DNA from: Roseburia sp.
GTDB lineage: Bacteria; Bacillota_A; Clostridia; Lachnospirales; Lachnospiraceae
Reading direction: 5' to 3'
DNA length: 12,725 bases
Assembly (NCBI GenBank): GCA_017547315.1
Contig: JAFYQA010000163.1
Coordinates: forward strand, 1-12,725
The notes beneath the pieces were generated by a model. It had not been told where the DNA came from and searched no databases. It worked only from the letters and a program-made list of their open reading frames with translations. Position numbers and translations under genes: made by a program. Positions 1 through 6,313 of the stretch are shown here, in pieces (within the stretch, counting starts at the first letter, position 1; the number at the start of each line of letters is the position of its first letter).

Positions 1-177
1 AGCGTTGATTACGATTACATAATCACCTGTATCGATGTGTGGTGTAAAGATTGCTTTATTTTTACCTCTTAATACTTTAGCAATTTCAGATGCTAAACGA
101 CCTAATGTCTTACCTTCAGCGTCAACTACGTACCATTTTCTTTCGATGGTAGCTGGACTAGCCATAAAAGTCTTCAT
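1..177 (-). CDS. rplM: 50S ribosomal protein L13, N-terminal part (gene runs off the left edge)
   Basis: The minus-strand frame from the ATG at 177 encodes 59 residues, beginning [20 protein letters not shown] and continuing with [20 protein letters not shown] and a [11 protein letters not shown] segment. This is the conserved N-terminus of L13, an early-assembling protein of the large ribosomal subunit. A strong AGGAGG at 185-190, 7 nt from the ATG, fixes the start. The remaining two thirds of the gene lie outside the window; in Firmicutes rpsI (S9) normally follows in the same operon. Its own promoter and a roughly 140-nt leader lie between it and truA, so it need not depend on the upstream ECF/truA operon. 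The family assignment is certain; only completeness is unknown. Confidence 0.97.
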   Translation of the reverse strand, partial: MKTFMASPATIERKWYVVDAEGKTLGRLASEIAKVLRGKNKAIFTPHIDTGDYVIVINA

Positions 178-318
178 TGATTTTCCTCCTAAAAATAATC
201 CTATTGTCGATTCCACGATATGAATGTCCGGACACACCGTTTCCTCATACATATTATTGTTTATAGTTGAAATGTCTCAGCGGGGCTTTGCTTCGACATG
301 ATTTCACTATCACAGACT
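178..318 (-). ncRNA. Structured rplM 5' leader, probable L13-type autoregulatory leader
   Basis: From the predicted start near 317-318 to the rplM ATG there are about 140 nt of untranslated RNA. A hairpin at 272-299 pairs AUGUC (295-299) with GACAU (272-276). Inside it is a symmetric GA/GA internal loop (293-294 with 277-278), then AGC (290-292) with GCU (279-281), closed by an 8-nt loop. The tandem GA resembles a protein-binding RNA internal loop. The segment at 293-298 (RNA UGUCGA) is also complementary to 205-210 (UCGACA), just upstream of the Shine-Dalgarno, which would give a competing fold. Ribosomal-protein leaders upstream of rplM-rpsI are known in Firmicutes; membership of that family is inferred here, not tested. 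Confidence 0.5.
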
Positions 319-323
319 TTGAT

Positions 324-352
324 ATTATATTACACGTTTTCGTGTGTGTCAA
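324..352 (-). promoter_or_regulatory. Sigma-A-type promoter for rplM
   Basis: On the minus strand a perfect -35 TTGACA (347-352) and a perfect -10 TATAAT (324-329) are separated by exactly 17 bp (330-346), predicting a start at about 317-318. Both hexamers match consensus, as expected for a highly expressed ribosomal-protein operon. The spacer holds an inverted repeat, ACACG-AAAA-CGTGT, which could be an operator or chance. The 90-odd bases between this promoter and the truA stop show no convincing terminator, so truA transcripts may also read into rplM. Confidence 0.88.
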
Positions 353-454
353 TCCCTTTTTTTGCAGTTTTCTCCTATATTTTGCCACTTTTTTTATGAA
401 CACTAAATATACTCTTTTACTGCAAAATACATACGTTATCTTGTACCGGTAATC

Positions 455-1195
455 TTACCCTTCGTACTCAATTCCAATCATCGTAAGTCCATGTGCCGGT
501 GCTGTCGGTCCCGATGCACTTCTATCACACTTTTCCAAAATAACAGGTATTTCTTTCGGTTTTATATCACCTGCACCCACTTTAATCAATGTTCCGGCAA
601 TAATGCGAACCATATTATACAAAAATCCGTTTCCTGTGACACGAATCGTTATCACATCATCCTGCTTCTCTACATCACAAGTATATATCGTACGTGTCGT
701 AGTCTTTACTTGTGCTCCGACTGCACAAAAACTTTTAAAATCATGTTCTCCTTCCAGATACTTTGCAGCCTCCTGCATGGCCTCTACATCTAGTTTATGA
801 TGATAAAAATAGGTATCTAGTCTTCGGGTTGGATTACGAAAAGTTTTATTTAAAATGCGATATTCATATGTTTTCCGACCTTTCTGATACCGAGGATGCC
901 AATCTTCCGACACTTCGCAGGAATCCTGTACCACAATATCTGAAGGCAATTTCTGATTCAATGCAAAGGAAATCTTCTCCGCAGGCATTCTGGTATTGGT
1001 ATCAAAAATTGCCACATTTCCCAAGGAATGTACCCCTGAGTCTGTACGACTTGCTCCTGTTACCACAATATCCTCTTTTAGCAATGTTGACAAATGCCTA
1101 TTCAGCACGGATTCTATCGTCTCACCATTTGGCTGCACCTGCCAGCCGCAATAATTCGTCCCGTCATATGCTACGACAAGTTTCACTCGTTTCAT
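455..1195 (-). CDS. truA: tRNA pseudouridine(38-40) synthase TruA
   Basis: The 246-residue product converts uridines 38-40 in the tRNA anticodon arm to pseudouridine in the cytoplasm. The length is normal for the family. The catalytic motif GASRTDSGVHS places the nucleophilic aspartate at residue 52, and the conserved KTYEYRI block with its tyrosine lies at about 108-114. The C-terminal GNGFLYNMVRIIAGTL block is also typical. The ATG at 1195 is preceded by GGAG (1204-1207) at good spacing. The gene follows ecfT after 165 nt and precedes rplM, the usual Firmicutes order. The unusually long gap before it contains several mutually complementary segments next to the ribosome binding site (separate entry). 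Confidence 0.97.
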   Translation of the reverse strand: MKRVKLVVAYDGTNYCGWQVQPNGETIESVLNRHLSTLLKEDIVVTGASRTDSGVHSLGNVAIFDTNTRMPAEKISFALNQKLPSDIVVQDSCEVSEDWHPRYQKGRKTYEYRILNKTFRNPTRRLDTYFYHHKLDVEAMQEAAKYLEGEHDFKSFCAVGAQVKTTTRTIYTCDVEKQDDVITIRVTGNGFLYNMVRIIAGTLIKVGAGDIKPKEIPVILEKCDRSASGPTAPAHGLTMIGIEYEG

Positions 1196-1203
1196 AATCG
1201 TTT

Positions 1204-1318
1204 CTCCACTCTTTTTTCTATCACTAGTAATCCGGTCATTCTTTCTTATTCACTCTCGATGACTCACATTTTTAAGAGTTCAAATACAACAAAAGAGTCC
1301 GTATCAATCGAACTCTTT
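1204..1318 (-). promoter_or_regulatory. truA leader with competing hairpins reaching the ribosome binding site
   Basis: Four short segments in the ecfT-truA gap are mutually complementary in the minus-strand RNA. Segment A (1310-1318, AAAGAGUUC) pairs with B (1292-1300, GGACUCUUU) across a 9-nt loop, followed by a U-rich stretch. A also pairs perfectly over 8 bp with C (1274-1281, GAACUCUU). Segment D (1208-1215, AAAAGAGU) touches the GGAG Shine-Dalgarno and is perfectly complementary to ACUCUUUU at 1291-1298, which contains most of B. A-B pairing would therefore free the ribosome site, whereas B-D pairing would shield it. The complementarities are directly visible; a regulatory role, or A-B acting as a weak terminator, is inference. 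Confidence 0.4.
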
Positions 1319-1360
1319 CGTAAAATTTCTCTGTCACTCCATTTTGTATCAGAAATACTT

Positions 1361-2158
1361 CTATATTCTTGCACATAATAAACTCAGCAACAAATAAATC
1401 ACAACCACTACATAAGCAATATAATCCCTTTTCACATATGTCAACGGCTTCATTTTGGTACGTCCTGCGCCACCATTATAACATCTGGCTTCCATCGCCA
1501 TAGCAAGGTCATCTGCTCTACGGAATGCTGATACAAAAAGCGGCACTAATAACGGTATCATGTTTTTCACACGTTTTAGCATATTTCCACTCTCAAAGTC
1601 AGCACCTCTTGCCATCTGTGCTTTCATAATCTTATCCGTTTCTTCGATCAGTATCGGAATAAATCGTAATGCAATCGACATCATCATAGCAATTGCATGT
1701 ACCGGAATCTTAATTTTATTCAACGGACGCAGTGACTTTTCCAAACCGTCCGTCAACTGATTCGGTGTAGTGGTTAATGTCATAATAGACGTGCCTAAGA
1801 TTAAGTATGTCAAACGAATCGTCATTAAAATCGCATTCTGCAGACCTTCCTTTGTAATCTCTAGCACCCAAAATGATACTAACACTTCTCCCGGTGTCAA
1901 AAACAAATTAAACAGTGCTGTAATTAACATTAATATCATAATTGCCTTTAAGCCTTTAACCATAAACTTAAATGGCACCTTTGATAATGCAATCACTCCT
2001 GCCATAAAAAAAGTCGCAACCGCAAATCCCACTATCCCTTTCATACAGAATAATGAGATGACATATATCATTGTTCCAAATAATTTAACCCTAGGGTCTA
2101 ATTTATGTATCACCGAATCTGCCGGATAATACTGCCCTATCGTGATATCTCTTAACAT
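1361..2158 (-). CDS. ecfT: ECF transporter transmembrane component EcfT
   Basis: A 265-residue integral membrane protein that couples the two EcfA ATPases to exchangeable substrate-binding S components for vitamins or metals. It opens with the conserved MLRDITIGQYYPADSVIHKL DPR block, followed by hydrophobic segments at about 26-40, 42-58, 71-88 and 108-128, and a last one at about 246-263. The coupling-helix motifs that contact the ATPases are ARG at 183-185 (QMARGADFE) and ARC at 224-226 (AMEARCYNGG). I chose the ATG at 2158, preceded by GGAAAGG with 7-nt spacing. An in-frame GTG at 2200 would add 14 very basic residues that are not part of the family N-terminus. It lies 76 nt after ecfA2. 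No S component is encoded in the window, consistent with a shared group II module. Confidence 0.95.
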   Translation of the reverse strand: MLRDITIGQYYPADSVIHKLDPRVKLFGTMIYVISLFCMKGIVGFAVATFFMAGVIALSKVPFKFMVKGLKAIMILMLITALFNLFLTPGEVLVSFWVLEITKEGLQNAILMTIRLTYLILGTSIMTLTTTPNQLTDGLEKSLRPLNKIKIPVHAIAMMMSIALRFIPILIEETDKIMKAQMARGADFESGNMLKRVKNMIPLLVPLFVSAFRRADDLAMAMEARCYNGGAGRTKMKPLTYVKRDYIAYVVVVIYLLLSLLCARI

Positions 2159-2234
2159 ACGGCTGCCTTTCCACTCTTTCTTCCTTCGCTCCCTGTTCAC
2201 ATCTTCCCGGTAGCTATAGGAACTATTTTTCTAC

Positions 2235-3092
2235 CTAGTGCGCTCCACCCAATACGGCTTTCATAATTGCAGCTCTCGCTTCTGCAATCGTAGTCACTTC
2301 AGTATCCACATTCAAACCGCGGTCTTTCAATTCGTGCATCAGGTATGTCACCTGCGGTGCCGCCAGACCAACGGACTCTAATTCTTTATAATTTTTAAAT
2401 ACTTCCTTCGGCACATCATCAAACATGACCTTGCCCTGATTCATAACAATAATACGTTTTACGTATTTTGCCACGTCTTCCATACTATGAGACACTAAGA
2501 TAACCGTCATGCCACGTTCTCTATGCATACGAGTAATCAGGTCTAATATCTCATCTCGTCCGCCCGGATCTAACCCAGCCGTCGGCTCATCCAAAATCAA
2601 TACCTCTGGTTTCATCGCAAGCACACCTGCAATTGCCACGCGGCGCTTCTGTCCTCCGGACAGATCAAATGGTGACTGGTAAAATAACTCTTCTGGAATT
2701 CCGACCTGATGCAATGCCTCAAATGCCCGAAGACCAGCTTCATTTTTATCCAGTCCCTGATTCATCGGTCCAAAGCACACATCATCAAAAATAGTCGTTT
2801 CAAAAAGCTGATGCTCCGGATACTGGAACACCAATCCTACTCGATTGCGCAATTCCCTCAGATCAAAATCTTTCTCATAAATATCCTGACCGTGAAAATA
2901 AATCGCACCACTAGTCGCTTTTATCAAACCATTCAAATGTTGAATAAGCGTAGATTTGCCGGAACCGGTATGACCGATAATGCCAATAAATTCACCATCT
3001 TCAATTTTCAGATTAATATCATCTAATGCTTTTATCTCATATGCAGTCCCTGCACTGTAAACATAATTTACTTTATCTACTATGATTGACAT
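2235..3092 (-). CDS. ecfA2: ECF transporter ATP-binding subunit EcfA2
   Basis: A 285-residue ABC ATPase forming the second nucleotide-binding subunit of the group II energy-coupling factor at the cytoplasmic face. Walker A GHTGSGKST is at 40-48, the Q-loop FQYPEHQLF has Gln90, the signature LSGGQ is at 144-148, Walker B VLILDEP at 164-170, and the switch histidine is His202 (SHSMED). The YPEHQLF after the Q-loop and the C-terminal extension of about 60 residues with APQVTYLM are typical of EcfA rather than ordinary importer ATPases. The ATG at 3092 has AAGGAAAG upstream. By position, as the second ATPase directly before ecfT, it corresponds to EcfA2. It is intact, with all catalytic residues present. 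Confidence 0.95.
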   Translation of the reverse strand: MSIIVDKVNYVYSAGTAYEIKALDDINLKIEDGEFIGIIGHTGSGKSTLIQHLNGLIKATSGAIYFHGQDIYEKDFDLRELRNRVGLVFQYPEHQLFETTIFDDVCFGPMNQGLDKNEAGLRAFEALHQVGIPEELFYQSPFDLSGGQKRRVAIAGVLAMKPEVLILDEPTAGLDPGGRDEILDLITRMHRERGMTVILVSHSMEDVAKYVKRIIVMNQGKVMFDDVPKEVFKNYKELESVGLAAPQVTYLMHELKDRGLNVDTEVTTIAEARAAIMKAVLGGAH

Positions 3093-3164
3093 TTTCTCTT
3101 TCCTTTTCTATTCCTGCAGAATTCCCGGTCATTCGCAATTGCACACATTTTCTTAGTGACTTCC

Positions 3165-4019
3165 TTAACCTGCAATTCTCATAATAGCATCTACTAACTC
3201 TTCTCTGGTTAAAATCCCCAGTGGCACATTCATACCGGACTGACGTAATAAGTCTGCCAAAAGCGTCACTTGTGGCACATCTAAATGATGTTCTTTCAAC
3301 TTACCAACCTGTGAAAAAATCTCTCTCGGAGTTCCTTGCATTACAACGGAACCTTTATCCATCACATACACATAATCTGCATCAACCACTTCTTCCATGT
3401 AATGTGTAATTAAGATAACTGTGATTCCTTTTTTCTGATTCAGTTCTTTTACCGCACGCAATACTTCCTTACGTCCGTTTGGATCTAACATCGCTGTCGG
3501 CTCATCTAACACGATACATTTTGGCTCCATAGCCATAACTCCGGCGATTGCCACACGCTGCTTTTGTCCACCTGAAAGTTTATTCGGCGAATGTTTGCGA
3601 TATTTCAGCATTCCGACAGAACGTAAACTATCCGCTACTCTTGTCCAAATATTTTCTGTCGGCACACCGATATTCTCTGGTCCGAATGCTACATCTTCTT
3701 CTACGACACTGGCAATAATCTGATTGTCCGGGTTCTGGAAAACCATGCCCGCTGCCTGTCTGACTGCCAATATATTCTCATCCTCAGAAATATCCTTGCC
3801 ATCTACCCACAGTGTTCCTTCCGTCGGTGAGAGCAAAGCATTGATATGTTTTGCAAAAGTAGATTTACCGGAGCCATTATGTCCAAGTACTGCAATAAAC
3901 TGACCTTCTTTTACATCAATATCTACATGATTAAGCGCAGTCTGAATAGACTCTACATTGCCTTCTTCATCTCTACGGATATATTCATGCACCAATTGTC
4001 TTGCTTTTATAATACTCAT
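3165..4019 (-). CDS. ecfA1: ECF transporter ATP-binding subunit EcfA1
   Basis: A 284-residue paralogue of the neighbouring ATPase. It pairs with EcfA2 to form the asymmetric ATPase dimer that drives EcfT and an S component. Walker A GHNGSGKST is at 46-54, the Q-loop FQNPDNQ has Gln95, signature LSGGQ is at 148-152, Walker B CIVLDEP at 168-174, and the H-loop histidine is His206 (THYMEE). The FQNPDNQ form and the DVPQVTLLADLL stretch near the C-terminus are typical of EcfA1. The ATG at 4019 is preceded by a purine-rich GAGGAAGA. It is the first ecf gene, 75 nt after trmL. In many Firmicutes rplQ sits directly upstream; here trmL and an amino-acid operon take that place. Confidence 0.95.
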   Translation of the reverse strand: MSIIKARQLVHEYIRRDEEGNVESIQTALNHVDIDVKEGQFIAVLGHNGSGKSTFAKHINALLSPTEGTLWVDGKDISEDENILAVRQAAGMVFQNPDNQIIASVVEEDVAFGPENIGVPTENIWTRVADSLRSVGMLKYRKHSPNKLSGGQKQRVAIAGVMAMEPKCIVLDEPTAMLDPNGRKEVLRAVKELNQKKGITVILITHYMEEVVDADYVYVMDKGSVVMQGTPREIFSQVGKLKEHHLDVPQVTLLADLLRQSGMNVPLGILTREELVDAIMRIAG

Positions 4020-4038
4020 TTTTCTTCCTCGTCACTTC

Positions 4039-4073
4039 ACATAATTTATGTCCTGCACAAATTCGTAAGTGCA
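4039..4073. repeat. Two small dyads in the trmL-ecfA1 gap
   Basis: In the 75-nt gap before ecfA1 there is a perfect inverted repeat ACATAA-T-TTATGT (4039-4051) immediately followed by TGCAC (4054-4058) and its complement GTGCA (4069-4073). On the minus strand TTGCAC could serve as a -35 box, but no good -10 lies 16-18 bp downstream, so a promoter is not supported. An operator or RNA hairpin role is possible but unproven. Confidence 0.3.
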
Positions 4074-4094
4074 ACCTTTTTCAAAAACAATTTA

Positions 4095-4598
4095 CTAATC
4101 GTCCCAACTTAAGCGATGCAATTCACCCTCAAGCTTCATATGGTCAAACTGATTCTGGCGTAATGCTTCATACAAAACAATTGCTACTGAATTCGATAAA
4201 TTCAAAGAGCGAATCTCGCCTACCATAGGAATTCGTACACAAGTATCCGGATTATCTTTTAAAATCTCTTCCGGAATACCTGCGCTCTCTTTACCAAACA
4301 TGATGTAGCAGTCTGGCTCATAAGATACATCCGAATATACGTGTTTTGCCTTGGTAGTTGCCATGTAAATCTTGGCACCCGGATTCTTCTCACAGAAATC
4401 TTCCCAGTTCACATAGGTAGTCACATCCAAATCTTTCCAATAATCCATGCCGGCACGCTTTAAAGCCTTTTCTTCTAAGCTAAATCCAAGCGGCTCAATC
4501 AAATGTAATCTAGTATCTGTCGCCACGCAGGTTCTGCCGATATTACCTGTATTTGCCGGAATTTCCGGCTCATATAATACAATGTTTAACTTTGCCAT
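4095..4598 (-). CDS. trmL: tRNA (cytidine(34)-2'-O)-methyltransferase TrmL
   Basis: A 167-residue SPOUT-class methyltransferase that 2'-O-methylates the wobble nucleotide 34 of certain leucine tRNAs using S-adenosylmethionine. The three conserved SPOUT blocks are present: NTGNIGR at 16-22, MFGKESAGIP at 100-109, and RSLNLSNSVAIVLYEALRQ from Arg130. The last two build the trefoil knot that binds the cofactor. The length fits TrmL (about 155-170 aa) and is too short for TrmH/RlmB, which carry an extra N-terminal domain. The ATG overlaps the aminotransferase stop by 1 nt (TAATG) and has its own AGAGGGA site, so it is translationally coupled to the upstream amino-acid genes. In some databases it appears as a generic RNA methyltransferase. 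Confidence 0.94.
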   Translation of the reverse strand: MAKLNIVLYEPEIPANTGNIGRTCVATDTRLHLIEPLGFSLEEKALKRAGMDYWKDLDVTTYVNWEDFCEKNPGAKIYMATTKAKHVYSDVSYEPDCYIMFGKESAGIPEEILKDNPDTCVRIPMVGEIRSLNLSNSVAIVLYEALRQNQFDHMKLEGELHRLSWDD

Positions 4599-5773
4599 TA
4601 TTTTCCCTCTCGAAGCTCTGTAATAAATGCCTCTATTCTATCCATTGCTTTTCTCAAAACGTCGAGTGAATATGCATAAGAAATACGAATAAATCCTTCT
4701 CCACACGCACCAAATGCAGTTCCAGGAACAACCGCAACTTTCTGTGCATTCAATAATGCAGTTGCAAATTCATCCGAGGTCATACCAAATTCTTTGATGC
4801 ATGGGAACACATAGAATGCACCAAATGGTTCGAAACATTCTAATCCCATCTCTTGGAAACGATGCATAAGGTAACGGCGTCTGCCATTATATTCTTCTCT
4901 CATTTTAGCTACATCTTCATCTCCATTTTTTAATGCCTCTACCGCAGCATACTGGCTGGTGGTCGGTGCACACATAATTGCAAACTGATGAATCTTTGTC
5001 ATCTGTGCAATAATTTTTGCCGGTCCACAGGCATAACCAAGTCGCCACCCTGTCATAGCATAAGCTTTTGAAAAACCATTAATTAAAATTGTTCTTTCCC
5101 ACATGCCCGGCAAAGATGCAATTGAAACATGCTCTGTTTCTTCTGTATAAGTCAGTTCTGAATAAATCTCATCACTGATTACATATAAATCATATTTTTC
5201 TATTACTTCTGCGATTGCTTCTAAATCTGCACGTTCCATAATCGCGCCTGTCGGATTATTTGGGAATGGCAATACCAAAAGCTTCGTCTTTGGAGTAATC
5301 GCCGCTTCTAATTCTGCTGCTGTCAAACGGAATTCATTCTCCGCCTTTAATTCGATAATGACAGGTGTTCCATTTGCCAAAATACAGCATGGCTCATAAG
5401 ATACATAGCTTGGCTGTGGAATCAGTACTTCGTCACCTGGATCTAACATAGCACGCATCGCAATGTCGATCGCTTCACTACCACCAACTGTTACTAAAAT
5501 CTCACTGTTATAATCATAAGAAACGCCGCATCTTCTTGTCAGATAACGGTCAATTTCGATTTTCAACTCTTTTAAACCTGCGTTTGAAGTATAAAATGTC
5601 TTTCCTTTTTCTAATGAGTAGATACCCTCATCTCGGATATGCCATGGGGTATCAAAATCCGGTTCACCTACGCCTAATGTAATCGCATCTTTCATCTCAC
5701 TTACGATATCAAAAAACTTACGGATGCCGGATGGCTGAATGCTTACAATTGTTTTTGATAATGGGTCTCTCAT
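4598..5773 (-). CDS. PLP-dependent class I aminotransferase (PatA/AlaT-like)
   Basis: A 391-residue fold-type I aminotransferase of the aspartate/alanine/aromatic group, presumably cytoplasmic. The PLP-binding lysine is Lys236 in NGFSKAYAMTGWRLGY. NNPTG is at 172-176, the pyridine-contacting DE pair at 201-202 (ISDEIYSEL), and the substrate-carboxylate arginine is Arg363 (EGFIRISYA). The closest relatives I recall are the PatA and AlaT types of Bacillus; the amino donor cannot be fixed from sequence alone. It starts with ATG at 5773, overlapping the Lrp-type gene by 4 nt (ATGA). No strong ribosome site stands at normal spacing (an AGGA lies 14 nt upstream), suggesting translational coupling. 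The pairing with a Lrp/AsnC gene resembles the alaR-alaT arrangement of B. subtilis and suggests local control by an amino acid. Confidence 0.9.
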   Translation of the reverse strand: MRDPLSKTIVSIQPSGIRKFFDIVSEMKDAITLGVGEPDFDTPWHIRDEGIYSLEKGKTFYTSNAGLKELKIEIDRYLTRRCGVSYDYNSEILVTVGGSEAIDIAMRAMLDPGDEVLIPQPSYVSYEPCCILANGTPVIIELKAENEFRLTAAELEAAITPKTKLLVLPFPNNPTGAIMERADLEAIAEVIEKYDLYVISDEIYSELTYTEETEHVSIASLPGMWERTILINGFSKAYAMTGWRLGYACGPAKIIAQMTKIHQFAIMCAPTTSQYAAVEALKNGDEDVAKMREEYNGRRRYLMHRFQEMGLECFEPFGAFYVFPCIKEFGMTSDEFATALLNAQKVAVVPGTAFGACGEGFIRISYAYSLDVLRKAMDRIEAFITELREGK

Positions 5774-6252
5774 GGTGTCATCTGAATCCTTTCATCCTTT
5801 GGTCTTTCTGCAAGTATAGTTCCGTGGTCTTTATACTTTTTCAAGATAAAATTGGTCTTGGTGCTAAGTACAGTATCAAGGGTAGATAATTTCTCTGATA
5901 CAAACTGAGCTACATCTTTCAAAGTCTTACCTTCAATCGTTACCATGAAGTCAAAACCACCAGAAATTAAGTAAACTGCATTTACCTCTGGATAATTATA
6001 GATACGTTCTGCAACCTTATCAAATCCCAAACCTCTCTGTGGAGTTACGCGTACTTCAATCATTGCCATAACTTTATCTACGCCCACTTTATCCCAGTCG
6101 ATTAAAGTGTGGTAACCACAGATAACATGTTCCTCTTCCATTGCCTGTAATTCATTAAGCACCACATTCTCATCAACACCAAGAATAATGGCTAATTCTT
6201 TTAAATCAATTCTGCTGTTTTTCTCTATAAAAGTTAAAATCTTTTCACGCAT
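5770..6252 (-). CDS. Lrp/AsnC-family transcriptional regulator
   Basis: A 160-residue amino-acid-responsive DNA-binding protein. An N-terminal winged helix-turn-helix (about 1-50, with DLKELAIILGVDENVVLNEL) is followed by a RAM/AsnC ligand-sensing domain at about 60-140. The domain includes the glycine-rich LISGGFDFMVTIEG effector region and STKTNFILKKYKDHG. The real start is the ATG at 6252, preceded by GGGAAAGGA at 7-nt spacing. An in-frame GTG at 6300 would add 16 residues with no supporting site. The C-terminus resembles the AlaR (YugG) type of Bacillus from memory. It overlaps the aminotransferase gene, so the likely job is to control that operon, probably including its own gene; the effector is unknown. 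Confidence 0.92.
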   Translation of the reverse strand: MREKILTFIEKNSRIDLKELAIILGVDENVVLNELQAMEEEHVICGYHTLIDWDKVGVDKVMAMIEVRVTPQRGLGFDKVAERIYNYPEVNAVYLISGGFDFMVTIEGKTLKDVAQFVSEKLSTLDTVLSTKTNFILKKYKDHGTILAERPKDERIQMTP

Positions 6253-6313
6253 ATATATGTCCTTTCCCAACGTGCTTCTTGAAATTCTCCAAAACCGCAC
6301 ACGAAAATCTATT

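Noticed and set aside
360..427. Inverted repeat TTTTGCAGT / ACTGCAAAA as a truA terminator
   Set aside because: The arms are 50 nt apart and on the minus strand the second arm is followed by A residues, not T, so it cannot act as a standard terminator.
763..1197. 144-codon plus-strand open frame opposite truA
   Set aside because: It lies wholly antisense to an intact, conserved truA and shows no protein-family features or ribosome site.
2159..2200. GTG at 2200 as the ecfT start
   Set aside because: It would add 14 residues outside the conserved EcfT N-terminus; the ATG at 2158 has GGAAAGG at good spacing and begins the conserved MLRDITIGQYYP block.
3093..4094. Promoter directly upstream of ecfA1 or ecfA2
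   Set aside because: TTGCAC occurs before ecfA1 but no -10 hexamer stands 16-18 bp downstream, and nothing better was found before ecfA2.
6253..6300. GTG at 6300 as the Lrp-gene start
   Set aside because: The extension has no family similarity and no ribosome site, while the ATG at 6252 has GGGAAAGGA.
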